Shown: positions 1 through 8,321, numbered from the stretch's first letter. The stretch: 64,000 nucleotides of DNA from Flagellimonas sediminis (GCF_010500845.1 NZ_JAAAMI010000003.1:124001-188000), one strand, 5' to 3'. Program-made: numbers and translations. Notes: generated by a model not told the origin, from the sequence alone.

Positions 1-1
1 G

Positions 2-715
2 AAAACCGCTGAGGCTCTTGTCAATAAAATCAATGCATCGGCAAAACCAGTGAATGGATGGACAGTGACAACCGGGATAAACAATCCCAATGTAGATAGT
101 TATCCCTTTGCAACCATAGAAGAGGTTCCTGTTTTTCCAGGATGTGAAAATGCTGCAGATAAAAAGGAATGCTTTATGGAGAATCTTGAAAATCACATCA
201 AGAAAAATTTCCACTATCCCGAAGCTGCCCAGGAGAAAGGTATTCAAGGAAGGGTGGCTACCGTTTTTGTAATAGATGTTGATGGGAGCATTACAGATGT
301 TAGAACACGTGGACCGCACCCAATTTTAGAAGAAGAAGCCAAAAGAATTTTAGAAAAGCTACCTAAAATGTTGCCCGGCAAGCAAAAAGGGCAGGTAATG
401 AAGGTACCCTATTCTATTCCCATAACTTTTAGATTGCAAACTCAACCTGCAGGCACAACAGTAAATGGATTCAAGGATTATTTGTTGGTAAGTGGAAAAC
501 GGGTAAAAAAAGATGGTAAGACTATTTTTGAAGGGACTGTCATGGACAAAGAATCCATGCCGTTATCCGGAGTGATAGTTTCAATTGAAGGTAAGGATAC
601 TGGGGTCATGTCAAATTTCAATGGTATCTTTTCCTTGGCAGTTGATGAAGCTGATGTGGTAAAATTTCAATATTCAGGTTTGCCGAATAAAGTGGTGAAG
701 GTGTCAGATTATTAA
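2..715 (+). CDS. TonB C-terminal-domain protein with regulatory-like beta-sandwich, 5' partial
   Basis: The frame is already open at the window edge, so the N-terminus is missing; 237 residues are visible. A GTG at base 50 is in frame but nothing marks it as the start. Visible residues about 35-125 form a TonB C-terminal-type domain: PVFPGCE, KKECF, HYPEAAQEKGIQGRV and the closing strand VPYSIPITFRL. Residues about 165-235 look like a carboxypeptidase-regulatory-like sandwich (VMDKESMPLSGVIVSIEG, DTGVMSNFNGIF). This order is common downstream of an M56/BlaR1-type membrane peptidase in flavobacteria, so the missing part may be such a peptidase; that is inference. The TPR gene follows after 21 bases. 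Confidence 0.75.
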   Translation, partial: KTAEALVNKINASAKPVNGWTVTTGINNPNVDSYPFATIEEVPVFPGCENAADKKECFMENLENHIKKNFHYPEAAQEKGIQGRVATVFVIDVDGSITDVRTRGPHPILEEEAKRILEKLPKMLPGKQKGQVMKVPYSIPITFRLQTQPAGTTVNGFKDYLLVSGKRVKKDGKTIFEGTVMDKESMPLSGVIVSIEGKDTGVMSNFNGIFSLAVDEADVVKFQYSGLPNKVVKVSDY

Positions 716-736
716 TGTCTTAAGTATTTTAATTTG

Positions 737-1879
737 ATGATAAAATCAATATGCAGTATTGCAATTCTTTTGTTCTCTTTCAAAGCCGGTGCGCAATCAT
801 CGGCTTTGTCTGTTGCGGATAGTCTGTACACTTTGGGCAATTACACCTCGGCCATAAACGAGTACGCCAAAATAGGGGATGCCAATGCGAGCCTTCAGAT
901 TGCAAGGGCCTACAATGCCATCGGGAACTTTGACAAGGCCATTGCACAATACCAGGCAACATTGACCAAGAAACCTACCATGGACATCGCCCGTTTTGAA
1001 CTGGGCAAACTCCTTCTAAAAACCAAAAGCTACCAACCTGCTTTGGAAGCCTTTCACGATCTGGTGACCAAAGGACAGGAAAACCCCGAATACTTTTATT
1101 ATCTGGGCCGTGCCTATGAATCAGTGGATAAACAGGAGGAGGCCAATACCGCTTTCCGCAAGGCGGTCGCCAAAGACAGTACCCATTTACGCAGCCTCTA
1201 TGCTTTGGGCAAATATTTTGTGGGTCAGGAAATTCGGGACTCGGCATTGGTGTACATCGACCAAGGGCTTAAATTTTATGAGGATGATATTTCCATGATC
1301 AATTTAAAGGCGCAGGCCTATTACAACAACGGTCAGCATAAACAGGCCATTCCTTGGTTTGAGCGGTTATTGGAGCTTGGTGAAAACAGACCTTTTATCT
1401 TGGAACGCACTGCCTTCAGCTATTATCGGAACTACGATTCCGAAAAAGCCATTCAAGCCTATCGTATGTTGGCCACGGATCCTTGGTCCTTGGCCGATGC
1501 CTATTCCGGTATGGGGCAGGTGTACCTTCAGGAAAAACAACTGGACAGTGCCCAATATTACATCAAAAAATCAATTGAGGAGCGAACGGTGACCTTTGAA
1601 AAGGAGTATGCCGACTTGGGCCGAATTGCCCGGTTGCAGGACAAGACGAAGGAGTCGATGGACTACTACAAAACGGCATGGGAAGAGAACAAGGACAACC
1701 CTCGTAACTATTACCAGTTCTGTATTTTGGCCGATGAATATTACAAAGACCCCAAAACCAAATTGCAGTATTATGAATCCTTGTTGGAAATGTACCCCAA
1801 GTTAAGCCCCTTCATCAAGGAGCGGGTGATCAAGCGCGTATCGGAGATCAAGGAGGAAATACACTACGCGGGCAACTGA
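737..1879 (+). CDS. Secreted/periplasmic tetratricopeptide-repeat protein
   Basis: A 380-residue protein starting at ATG 737; an in-frame TTG one codon upstream is less likely. The first ~20 residues (MIKSICSIAILLFSFKAGAQ) are a Sec signal peptide ending in AQ, as is usual in flavobacteria. The rest is an array of about 8-9 TPR units rich in small-Ala-Tyr patterns (e.g. YNAIGNFDKAIAQYQATL, YYLGRAYESVDKQEEANTAF). TPR arrays bind partner proteins; the partner is unknown. It sits between the TonB-domain gene and a small lipoprotein gene in the same direction, so the three may serve one envelope function. Confidence 0.8.
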   Translation: MIKSICSIAILLFSFKAGAQSSALSVADSLYTLGNYTSAINEYAKIGDANASLQIARAYNAIGNFDKAIAQYQATLTKKPTMDIARFELGKLLLKTKSYQPALEAFHDLVTKGQENPEYFYYLGRAYESVDKQEEANTAFRKAVAKDSTHLRSLYALGKYFVGQEIRDSALVYIDQGLKFYEDDISMINLKAQAYYNNGQHKQAIPWFERLLELGENRPFILERTAFSYYRNYDSEKAIQAYRMLATDPWSLADAYSGMGQVYLQEKQLDSAQYYIKKSIEERTVTFEKEYADLGRIARLQDKTKESMDYYKTAWEENKDNPRNYYQFCILADEYYKDPKTKLQYYESLLEMYPKLSPFIKERVIKRVSEIKEEIHYAGN

Positions 1880-1923
1880 TTTCTTCAAAATATTGTAATT
1901 TCAGCCAAATTCTCGGGGCTGTT

Positions 1924-2403
1924 ATGCGGAAGCTTTTGTTCTTATTCTTACTTTTTGGTCTGCTCGCCAGTTGCGAGCTCTTTGAGTCCAAGGAGGAAAA
2001 GACCCAAAAACTGGTCAATGAGGAACTTATGTCCATTGATTGGAACGATGTGGATCAATACCCGCATTTCGACAATTGTGATGAAACAGCGACCAAGCAG
2101 GCGCAAAAGGAATGTTTTGAAAGCGTGATGTTGGAATTCTTTTCCAAAGCCTTGGCCGGACTTACCTTTGAAGTGGACCACGAATTGCATGATACGGTGT
2201 ATATCGACTTTTTGGTGGACGAACACGGTTTTATTTCGGTGCTGAACGTGGAGGAAAAAACCGATGTGCTCAATGAAATTTCAGATTTCAACCATAAGAT
2301 ATCCGAGCGTTTGAACGATTTGACCACAGTGGCACCCGCCCTGAAACGCGGTAACCCGGTTAGTCTTCGGTTTAGGCTTCCACTGGTTTTAAATACCCCT
2401 TAA
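1924..2403 (+). CDS. Small lipoprotein resembling a diverged TonB C-terminal domain
   Basis: A 159-residue protein with a lipoprotein signal (LFLLFGLLASC, Cys17 as the lipidated residue). The mature part carries YPHFDNCDETATKQAQKECF, which matches in spacing the PVFPGCE...KECF block of the two TonB-domain proteins in this window, and ends in NPVSLRFRLPL, like the last TonB strand (PYSIPITFRL). I infer a soluble TonB-C-like fold on a lipid anchor, without the transmembrane and proline-rich parts of a true TonB. The stop codon lies four bases before the TTG start of ruvC, so the two are probably co-transcribed. Function unknown. Confidence 0.7.
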   Translation: MRKLLFLFLLFGLLASCELFESKEEKTQKLVNEELMSIDWNDVDQYPHFDNCDETATKQAQKECFESVMLEFFSKALAGLTFEVDHELHDTVYIDFLVDEHGFISVLNVEEKTDVLNEISDFNHKISERLNDLTTVAPALKRGNPVSLRFRLPLVLNTP

Positions 2404-2407
2404 AATT

Positions 2408-2965
2408 TTGGCTACGGAAAAAATCATATTGGGAATAGACCCCGGAACGACCATTATGGGTTTTGGGATCATCAAGGTCATCAACAAACAGATGCACTTT
2501 GTGCAGATGAACGAATTGATGCTCAAAAAATACGACGATCCCTATACCAAACTCAAGCTCATCTTTGAACGGACCATTGAACTCATCGATACCTTCCATC
2601 CTGATGAAATTGCCATTGAGGCCCCTTTTTATGGTAAAAACGTCCAATCCATGTTGAAGTTGGGTCGTGCCCAAGGGGTGGCCATGGCGGCCGGACTTTC
2701 CAGACAGATTCCCATCACGGAATACATGCCCAAAAAGATAAAAATGGCCATAACCGGCAATGGAAATGCCAGCAAGGAACAAGTGGCTAAAATGCTTCAG
2801 AGTGTACTGAAACTGAAAACCTTGCCCAAAAATCTGGACAGCACCGATGGACTGGCCGCAGCCGTTTGTCATTTTTATAATGAAGGGAAGGTGGAACTCG
2901 GTAAAAGCTACACCGGTTGGGAGGCGTTCATTAAACAGAACCCTGGTAAGATCAATAAACAATGA
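2408..2965 (+). CDS. ruvC: Crossover junction endodeoxyribonuclease RuvC
   Basis: RuvC resolves Holliday junctions made during recombination and repair, acting with RuvAB. The 185-residue protein has the family's acidic residues: Asp11 in ILGIDPGTTIMGFG, Glu in AIEAPFYGKNVQSMLKLGRAQG, and the C-terminal STDGLAAAVCHF block with its conserved Asp. The start is a TTG at 2408: an in-frame TAA stands just upstream (2401) and the next ATG (2456) would remove the catalytic Asp11, so TTG is nearly certain. In this genome a four-helix-bundle gene separates it from hemW. Confidence 0.95.
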   Translation: MATEKIILGIDPGTTIMGFGIIKVINKQMHFVQMNELMLKKYDDPYTKLKLIFERTIELIDTFHPDEIAIEAPFYGKNVQSMLKLGRAQGVAMAAGLSRQIPITEYMPKKIKMAITGNGNASKEQVAKMLQSVLKLKTLPKNLDSTDGLAAAVCHFYNEGKVELGKSYTGWEAFIKQNPGKINKQ

Positions 2966-3013
2966 ACAATGGTCAATGACCAATTAACAATAAGCAGTTT
3001 CCAATAAACAATT
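2955..3013 (+). repeat. Left flank of inverted-repeat pair around the four-helix-bundle gene
   Basis: AT-rich stretch made of the words AACAATGAACAATGG, TGGTCAATGACCA and AATTAACAATAAG. Bases 2981-2999 (CAATTAACAATAAGCAGTT) match the reverse complement of 3408-3426 at 17 of 19 positions, and AATAAACAATT at 3003-3013 matches the reverse complement of 3408-3418 exactly. The repeat begins inside the last codons of ruvC. Confidence 0.65.
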
Positions 3014-3042
3014 TTGTCCTTTAAAATCCCAAAACCTACTTT

Positions 3043-3399
3043 ATGCAAGCCGAGAACCCATTATTGAAAAAGTCATATGACTTTGCTTTGAAAATTATCA
3101 AGCTGTACAAATCCATCATTCACGCGAACAAGGAATACATTTTGTCCAAACAGTTGCTGCGTTCGGGTACTTCCATCGGGGCCAATATATCCGAAGCGAA
3201 TGGGGCCATTTCCAACGCCGATTTTTCCGCGAAAATTTCCATTGCCTACAAAGAAAGTCTGGAAGTGAAGTATTGGTTGTCCTTGTTGAAGGATTCCGAG
3301 TATATTTCCAAAGAAATTGCCCACAAATTGATGGTTGATGCAGATGAACTTTCCAAAATCATGTTCTCCATTCTCAAAACCACCAAAAGGACCAAATGA
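3043..3399 (+). CDS. Four-helix-bundle protein (TIGR02436 / 23S rRNA intervening-sequence type)
   Basis: A 118-residue all-helical protein with the family signature: PLLKKSYDFALKIIKLYK at the N-terminus, KQLLRSGTSIGANISEANGA in the middle and FSAKISIAYKESLEVKYWL after it. The family was named from ORFs in 23S rRNA intervening sequences and is related in fold to the Avd accessory protein of diversity-generating retroelements; its cellular role is not established. Here it is a solitary gene between ruvC and hemW, flanked on both sides by an AT-rich inverted repeat. No reverse transcriptase or variable repeat is visible nearby, so a DGR role is not supported. Confidence 0.85.
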   Translation: MQAENPLLKKSYDFALKIIKLYKSIIHANKEYILSKQLLRSGTSIGANISEANGAISNADFSAKISIAYKESLEVKYWLSLLKDSEYISKEIAHKLMVDADELSKIMFSILKTTKRTK

Positions 3400-3401
3400 T
3401 A

Positions 3402-3430
3402 ATTGTAAATTGTTTATTGTTAATTGAAAA
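3402..3430 (+). repeat. Right flank of inverted-repeat pair around the four-helix-bundle gene
   Basis: Bases 3408-3426 (AATTGTTTATTGTTAATTG) are the inverted copy of 2981-2999 with two mismatches. The repeat starts just after the four-helix-bundle stop codon and ends within 8 bases of the hemW GTG start. Confidence 0.65.
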
Positions 3431-3433
3431 TAA

Positions 3434-4561
3434 GTGAGCGGTATTTACATCCATATCCCCTTTTGTAAGCAAGCTTGCCATTATTGCGATTTTCATTTTT
3501 CCACCCAAATGAAGAAGAAGGATGCGATGGTGGATGCCTTGGTCATGGAAATGGAACTGCGCAAAAACGAGTTGGGTGATGAGGTTGTCGAGACCATTTA
3601 TTTTGGTGGAGGAACCCCTTCGGTTTTGGAACTTCGGGAACTGGAACGTTTGATCCAAGCCGTATATGACCATTACAAAGTAATGGATGATCCAGAAATC
3701 ACGCTGGAGGCTAATCCTGATGACTTGTCCAGTGATCGAATCATCCAACTGTCCAAAAGTCCAGTAAATCGTCTCAGCATCGGAATCCAATCTTTTTTTG
3801 AGGAAGACCTGAAGTTGATGAACCGCGCCCACAATGCCCAAGAAGCCGAAAATTGTATTGAGGAAGCCGTCAAACATTTTGATAACATCACCATCGACTT
3901 GATTTATGGCATTCCGGGGATGGATCATGACCGTTGGAGGGCAAACATCCAAAAAGCCCTGGATTTCGGGTTGCCCCATATCTCCAGCTACGCCTTAACG
4001 GTGGAACCCAAAACGGCACTGGAAAAAATGATCCAAAAAGGAACAGTGCCCCAAGTGGATGACGGTCAGGCACAGGAGCAGTTTCATATTTTGGTGGATG
4101 TGTTGGAAGAACAAGGTTTTGTGAACTATGAAATCTCCAACTTTGGGAAACCGGGCTATTTTTCCAAGAACAATACCGCCTATTGGCAGGGCAAGAAATA
4201 TATGGGCATTGGTCCGTCTGCCCATTCCTATGATGGACATTCCCGAACTTGGAACATCCGAAACAATTCCATCTATATTAAACAGATCCAAGAAGGAATC
4301 TTGCCCAGTGAAAAGGAAACCTTGACCGTGACCGACCGGTACAACGAATATGTGATGACGGGACTCAGGACTATTTGGGGGGTATCCAAAGAGAAGATTG
4401 CTAAGGAATTTGGACTGAACTATGCGAACTATTTGGAGCAACAATCGGAAAAATTCATTGAACAGCAATTGCTGATATGGGAAGATGGCATTTTACGCAC
4501 CACCAAGCAAGGCAAGTTTTTAGCGGATGGGATTGCGGCGGATTTGTTTTTGGTGAAATAG
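3434..4561 (+). CDS. hemW: Radical SAM heme chaperone HemW
   Basis: HemW is a radical SAM protein related to HemN that binds heme and delivers it to respiratory enzymes; it is often misnamed coproporphyrinogen oxidase. The 375-residue protein has the cluster motif C11xxxC15xxC18 in IPFCKQACHYCDF. The residue two after the last Cys is Phe and not Cys, which separates HemW from true HemN (compare the hemN gene at 33697). TIYFGGGTPS and SIGIQSFFEEDLKLMNRAH are further family blocks. The start is GTG 3434, directly after an in-frame TAA. Heme delivery fits the cbb3 oxidase genes further along, but it is far from them. Confidence 0.9.
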   Translation: MSGIYIHIPFCKQACHYCDFHFSTQMKKKDAMVDALVMEMELRKNELGDEVVETIYFGGGTPSVLELRELERLIQAVYDHYKVMDDPEITLEANPDDLSSDRIIQLSKSPVNRLSIGIQSFFEEDLKLMNRAHNAQEAENCIEEAVKHFDNITIDLIYGIPGMDHDRWRANIQKALDFGLPHISSYALTVEPKTALEKMIQKGTVPQVDDGQAQEQFHILVDVLEEQGFVNYEISNFGKPGYFSKNNTAYWQGKKYMGIGPSAHSYDGHSRTWNIRNNSIYIKQIQEGILPSEKETLTVTDRYNEYVMTGLRTIWGVSKEKIAKEFGLNYANYLEQQSEKFIEQQLLIWEDGILRTTKQGKFLADGIAADLFLVK

Positions 4562-4615
4562 TTTCAGTTTTATTCCATTTTATTCTGGCGATAAGAAGCT
4601 CAAAGTTTTTGAAGC

Positions 4616-5110
4616 TCAGATTTTGCTAATAATCAATGTTATTCCAATCCCAGAAAATAGGATTCCGAATAAAAGAATAATAATTGGAAAGTTCTTTTCC
4701 CACCAGTCGTTATCTTTTATTATTTCATACTCGCCGCTCTCTTTTTTTAAGTAAATAATTCCTATCAGTTGGTTAAGTCTTTTTGGGTTATCATTTGAGT
4801 CCAATTTTTGGATTGTTGAAATTCCGTCTCTGTCTGTAAAATTTACTATTGGAAAATGATAAATATGAGATTCTCCATGAGCATCTTTAAATCGTTCTTT
4901 TGAAAAGTCCACTATTTTGGCTTTAGTCCTAAATCCGTTGGCCTGAATTTTATGATTTTTACTTCTAATGTAAAATCCAGCATATAAAAAACCTCCACCT
5001 ACAATCAAAAAAGCAACAGGTCCGATTAAATCTTGATTGTAGAAAAACAAAATTGAAATTAACAATAACATTCCAATTGGTAATAAGTGTTTATTAATTT
5101 GACCAACCAT
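4616..5110 (-). CDS. Membrane protein with DUF3592-like domain
   Basis: 164 residues from the ATG at 5110; an upstream in-frame extension to 5197 would lie inside the neighbouring gene and is unlikely. There are two N-terminal membrane segments (about residues 10-26 and 33-50), an external or cytoplasmic domain (TKAKIVDFSKERFKDAHGESHIYHFPIVNFTDRDGI) and a C-terminal membrane helix. The alternation of polar strands and the HFPIVNFTDRDG block resemble DUF3592 proteins. It overlaps the end of the upstream gene by 17 bases, so the two are translationally linked. The stretch is visibly AT-richer than its neighbours. Function unknown. Confidence 0.6.
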   Translation of the reverse strand: MVGQINKHLLPIGMLLLISILFFYNQDLIGPVAFLIVGGGFLYAGFYIRSKNHKIQANGFRTKAKIVDFSKERFKDAHGESHIYHFPIVNFTDRDGISTIQKLDSNDNPKRLNQLIGIIYLKKESGEYEIIKDNDWWEKNFPIIILLFGILFSGIGITLIISKI

Positions 5111-5681
5111 AAATATCTTCAACAAATTCCCAGTTCTGCGTATCATCTTTTTTGTAGAGGGAGACATTTCCGCCACTATTTCCTTTAATAAACCCAATTA
5201 ATGCATAATTTCCACTATTTGAATAAACGGGTCTTGACATAAATAAAGGAAAACTTCTCCGGTCGTTTCCTCGATTATTATATTTCCGAATTTCTTTTTT
5301 TATTCTCTTCTTGCTCAAATTCGTTTTCCATGGAACTATATCTAGTCCTTTTTTAAAACTTATAAAGTCATTATCATCAATTAAGATTTTTCTTGGCAAT
5401 TCTTTAGTGGTCCAACTGTTAAAAATTGGATTATTTGTCTTAGCCTTTTCAATTAACATTTTTATTTCAGTGGTGTCAGTTTTATTGAATTCCACTTGTT
5501 TCAACTCAAGCCAATTCAAAAATTCCCTTGTTTTTAAATTGTAGTCCTTAAGATGGTAAATCTCAATTGGAGTTTTAACCACAATATTCGATTTTCCACT
5601 TAAAGCGCTTTCAAAAAGTGTTTGGCCACTCAAATCATGAAGGCAATATATAAATGCGAATATTTGAATTATGATTTTCAT
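5094..5681 (-). CDS. Hypothetical secreted protein
   Basis: 195 residues from ATG 5681 (a TTG seven codons upstream is possible). The N-terminus MKIIIQIFAFIYCLHDLSGQ is a signal peptide ending in GQ. The C-terminal part (SRPVYSNSGNYALIGFIKGNSGGNVSLYKKDDTQNWEFVEDIYGW) looks like a short beta domain of the kind seen in flavobacterial proteins that report or bind at the envelope. I do not recognise a named family. It forms a two-gene unit with the membrane protein that follows and is AT-rich, oriented against the surrounding genes. Confidence 0.55.
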   Translation of the reverse strand: MKIIIQIFAFIYCLHDLSGQTLFESALSGKSNIVVKTPIEIYHLKDYNLKTREFLNWLELKQVEFNKTDTTEIKMLIEKAKTNNPIFNSWTTKELPRKILIDDNDFISFKKGLDIVPWKTNLSKKRIKKEIRKYNNRGNDRRSFPLFMSRPVYSNSGNYALIGFIKGNSGGNVSLYKKDDTQNWEFVEDIYGWSN

Positions 5682-5830
5682 TAATTGTAATAGGTATATC
5701 AATTATGATTCATTTTTAATGAATTACATCGACCTGAAAGTGAAGATACTGGATTTAAATCAAAGTTCTAGTTGCCTAGTATTGCATTTCTCAAGGGAAT
5801 TGAGTTAATTACTGCAACAAGTCCAGTTAC

Positions 5831-6583
5831 ATGATTGCAACCCTAAAACACCTTTCCAAAAATTACAAGATAGACCTTTCCAAACCGTTGGACATCTCCA
5901 TTGCCCTTTCGGGAGGGGAGGCCAACATCAACGCGTGGTATTTGGGCCCACCCCAAATAAAGCCCCATGCCGAGGAGGGATTTGTGGGCAAGGTCACCGA
6001 AGGGGCCTCCACCAATTTCAACGATGTTTATTTCAATCCGCATTCGCATGTAACGCACACGGAATGCTTGGGGCATATCACCGAAGGGTTCCATTCCATC
6101 AACCAAAAACTGAAAAAATTCTTCTTTTTGGCCGAAGTGATCACCGTGGCCCCCGAACAAATGGGGGACGATTTTGTCATTTCCGAAAAGCAGTTGAAAT
6201 ATGCCTTGGGCAACAAAAAAAGGGAAGCCGTGGTCATTAGGACGTTGCCCAACACCAAAGAAAAACGCTCCCGAAACTATTCCGATACCAATCCACCTTA
6301 CCTACTGGAAGATGCTGCGCAATTTTTAGTGAAAAAAGGGGTGGAACACTTATTGATCGACCTGCCTTCGGTGGACAAGGAACGCGATGGTGGGGCACTT
6401 TTGTGCCATAATGCCTTTTGGAACATCAAAGGAAAGCCACGTGAAAAGGCTACCATCACGGAACTGATCTATGTGCCGAACAAGGTAAAGGACGGCACCT
6501 ATTTTTTAAACCTTCAAGTGGCACCATTTGAAAACGATGCCAGTCCCAGTCGCCCCGTACTCTATAAAATCGAAGAAAAATGA
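5831..6583 (+). CDS. Cyclase family protein (kynurenine formamidase-like metal hydrolase)
   Basis: A 250-residue protein of the cyclase/KynB superfamily, metal-dependent hydrolases that open or form amide and ester bonds. The metal-binding block appears as NPHSHVTHTECLGHI (residues about 73-87), a variant of the family's HxGTHxDxPxH pattern. It also has NAFWNIKGKPREKATITELIYVP near the C-terminus. The substrate cannot be told from sequence; no tryptophan-catabolism genes are nearby, so kynurenine formamidase is not supported. First gene of a tight six-gene run to 10097; the stop overlaps the next start (ATGA). Confidence 0.75.
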   Translation: MIATLKHLSKNYKIDLSKPLDISIALSGGEANINAWYLGPPQIKPHAEEGFVGKVTEGASTNFNDVYFNPHSHVTHTECLGHITEGFHSINQKLKKFFFLAEVITVAPEQMGDDFVISEKQLKYALGNKKREAVVIRTLPNTKEKRSRNYSDTNPPYLLEDAAQFLVKKGVEHLLIDLPSVDKERDGGALLCHNAFWNIKGKPREKATITELIYVPNKVKDGTYFLNLQVAPFENDASPSRPVLYKIEEK

Positions 6584-6930
6584 AGACCGTTCTAAAATTG
6601 GAGGAAATCCTCATGTTCGTATTGGGTATTTATCTTTTCAACCAATTGGACTACGCCTGGTGGTGGTTTCTGGTGCTGATCTTGGCCCCGGATATTGGCA
6701 TGGTCGGCTATCTTTTCAACAACAAGATAGGCGCCTTCACCTACAATCTGTTTCATCATAAGGGTTTGGCCATTTTGGTCTACTTGGCAGGTGTCTACTT
6801 TTCAATACCTTTATGCCAGCTCATTGGGATCATCCTGTTTTCGCATTCCGCATTGGACAGGGCCATGGGCTACGGACTGAAATATGACAAAGGATTCAAG
6901 TTTACCCATTTGGGTGAAATAGGCAATTGA
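6580..6930 (+). CDS. DUF4260 family small membrane protein
   Basis: A 116-residue hydrophobic protein with about four membrane segments. Family marks are the WWWFLVLILAPDIGMVGYL and IGAFTYNLFHHK blocks and the C-terminal HSALDRAMGYGLKYDKGFKFTHLG. DUF4260 proteins are small integral membrane proteins with no known role. Starts inside the stop of the cyclase gene (4-base overlap), indicating coupled translation. Confidence 0.85.
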   Translation: MKTVLKLEEILMFVLGIYLFNQLDYAWWWFLVLILAPDIGMVGYLFNNKIGAFTYNLFHHKGLAILVYLAGVYFSIPLCQLIGIILFSHSALDRAMGYGLKYDKGFKFTHLGEIGN

Positions 6931-6931
6931 C

Positions 6932-7555
6932 ATGGGCGAAGTGATCGACAGCATTTTGGGATTGGTTTTAGGTGCAATATTGATGTATTGGGTCTACTCC
7001 TTTTTTGGAAAGAAGAAGAGCAAGGAAATCACCGAGCAGCAGTCCACCGTAATTTTGAACAAGATTCGCAGTGTGTGCAAGTTGGTTTCCGTGGAAGGGG
7101 ATTTTGCCGAAATCTATCACTACGAGAACACCAAGGACAGTTTTATGAGCCTGTTCAAAAGCAAAAAGAAAGCATTGATCGTGATCAAAGCAAAGGCGCA
7201 TATCGGTTACGACCTGAATAAATTGGAACTCAAGGCGGACAACGACAAGCGTAAGATTATTTTAAGCCATTTTCCGCAACCGGAAGTCCTGTCCATTGAG
7301 CCGGACCTTCAATTTTACGACATCAAAAACGGTATTTTCAACAGTTTTTCGCCCACGGACCTGACCAAATTGAATCAAGAGGCCAAGGAGCACATCAAAC
7401 AAAAAATACCCGAAAGTGGATTGATGGAAACAGCGCGGAAGGAAGCCTTACAAGCCGTTTTTGTGGTGGAGAAGATCGTGGAGACCATAGGTTGGAAACT
7501 GGACTACTCCGCCTTGGAAATATCGAACAGGGAAAAACAATTTATAGAAGAATAA
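6932..7555 (+). CDS. DUF4230 family membrane-anchored protein
   Basis: A 207-residue protein with one N-terminal membrane anchor (about residues 6-24), a short KKKSKE stop-transfer, then a soluble domain. The blocks GDFAEIYHYENTKD, KALIVIKAKAHIGYDL and ILSHFPQPEVLSIEPDLQFYDIKNG match DUF4230, a domain with no assigned reaction. One base separates it from the preceding stop. The last codons overlap nothing, and the lipoprotein gene starts 5 bases later. Confidence 0.85.
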   Translation: MGEVIDSILGLVLGAILMYWVYSFFGKKKSKEITEQQSTVILNKIRSVCKLVSVEGDFAEIYHYENTKDSFMSLFKSKKKALIVIKAKAHIGYDLNKLELKADNDKRKIILSHFPQPEVLSIEPDLQFYDIKNGIFNSFSPTDLTKLNQEAKEHIKQKIPESGLMETARKEALQAVFVVEKIVETIGWKLDYSALEISNREKQFIEE

Positions 7556-7560
7556 CAACC

Positions 7561-7959
7561 ATGAAAATCAAAATCTTAATCTTGCTATTGGTGGGTGTAT
7601 GTGCCTCCAGTTGTGTACAAGTCAAAAATGAAATGAACAGTAATTTTGATCCCACCTTTACCCATGTCGTCTATTTTTGGTTCAAAGAACCTAACAACCA
7701 TGCGGATAGGGTTAAGTTTGAAGCCTCGTTAAAGAAGTTCTTGGAGAACTCCCAATATGCCAAGACCAAGTTTATTGGCACCCCACCAAAAGCCACTCGT
7801 GACGTGGTGGACGATTCCTTTACCTACTCGTTGATCCTGTCATTTGAGTCTGCGGAAGACCAGTCGGCTTATCAAACGGAGCCTCCCCATTTGGTCTTTA
7901 TCGAGGAGTGTCAGGATTTGTGGGAGAAGGTCATCGTGTACGATTCTGAAGGCATCTGA
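7561..7959 (+). CDS. Dabb-domain (stress-responsive A/B barrel) lipoprotein
   Basis: 132 residues from ATG 7561. A lipoprotein signal (ILLLVGVCASSC, Cys18) precedes a ferredoxin-like alpha/beta barrel: FTHVVYFWFKEPNN, the conserved KFIGTPPKA, and PPHLVFIEECQDLWEKVIVYDS. Dabb domains are usually cytoplasmic dimeric barrels; a lipid-anchored version is common in Bacteroidota. The ligand is unknown. Third of four tightly spaced small genes upstream of the MutS-like ATPase. Confidence 0.8.
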   Translation: MKIKILILLLVGVCASSCVQVKNEMNSNFDPTFTHVVYFWFKEPNNHADRVKFEASLKKFLENSQYAKTKFIGTPPKATRDVVDDSFTYSLILSFESAEDQSAYQTEPPHLVFIEECQDLWEKVIVYDSEGI

Positions 7960-7961
7960 CC

Positions 7962-8321
7962 ATGAACGTGGAGGAACTGAGAGAGTATTGCATCGTTAAA
8001 AAAGGGGTAACGGAGGAGTTTCCTTTTGATGCCGAGACTTTGGTCTTCAAGGTCATGGGGAAAATGTTCGCCTTGGTGCCCTTGGAGCGAGTACCCTCCC
8101 AATGCAACCTCAAGTGTGATCCCGAACGGTCAGAAGAATTGCGCGACACTTATGATGGGATCATTACCCCGGGCTACCATATGAGCAAAGTACATTGGAA
8201 CACGTTGTTTGTGGAACAATTGCCTCCCCAACTGATCAGGGAATTGGTGGATCATTCCTATGAACTAGTGGTTGCCAGTCTCACCAAAAAACTGCAACAA
8301 GAATTGAAAGACCTACAGTAA
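7962..8321 (+). CDS. MmcQ/YjbR family protein
   Basis: A 119-residue single-domain protein with the YjbR/CyaY-like fold blocks: LREYCIVKKGVTEEFPFDAETLVFKVMGKMFAL, LKCDPERSEELRDTYDGIITPGYHMSKVHWNTL and the helix ELVDHSYELVVASL. Family members are described as putative DNA-binding proteins but the role is not settled. Two bases separate it from the lipoprotein gene and six from the MutS-like gene. Confidence 0.88.
   Translation: MNVEELREYCIVKKGVTEEFPFDAETLVFKVMGKMFALVPLERVPSQCNLKCDPERSEELRDTYDGIITPGYHMSKVHWNTLFVEQLPPQLIRELVDHSYELVVASLTKKLQQELKDLQ

Noticed and set aside
2372..2983. 203-codon minus-strand frame opposite ruvC
   Set aside because: Fully antisense to ruvC and without recognisable features.
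3043..3399. Diversity-generating retroelement, suggested by the Avd-like fold
   Set aside because: No reverse transcriptase, template repeat or variable repeat is visible nearby.
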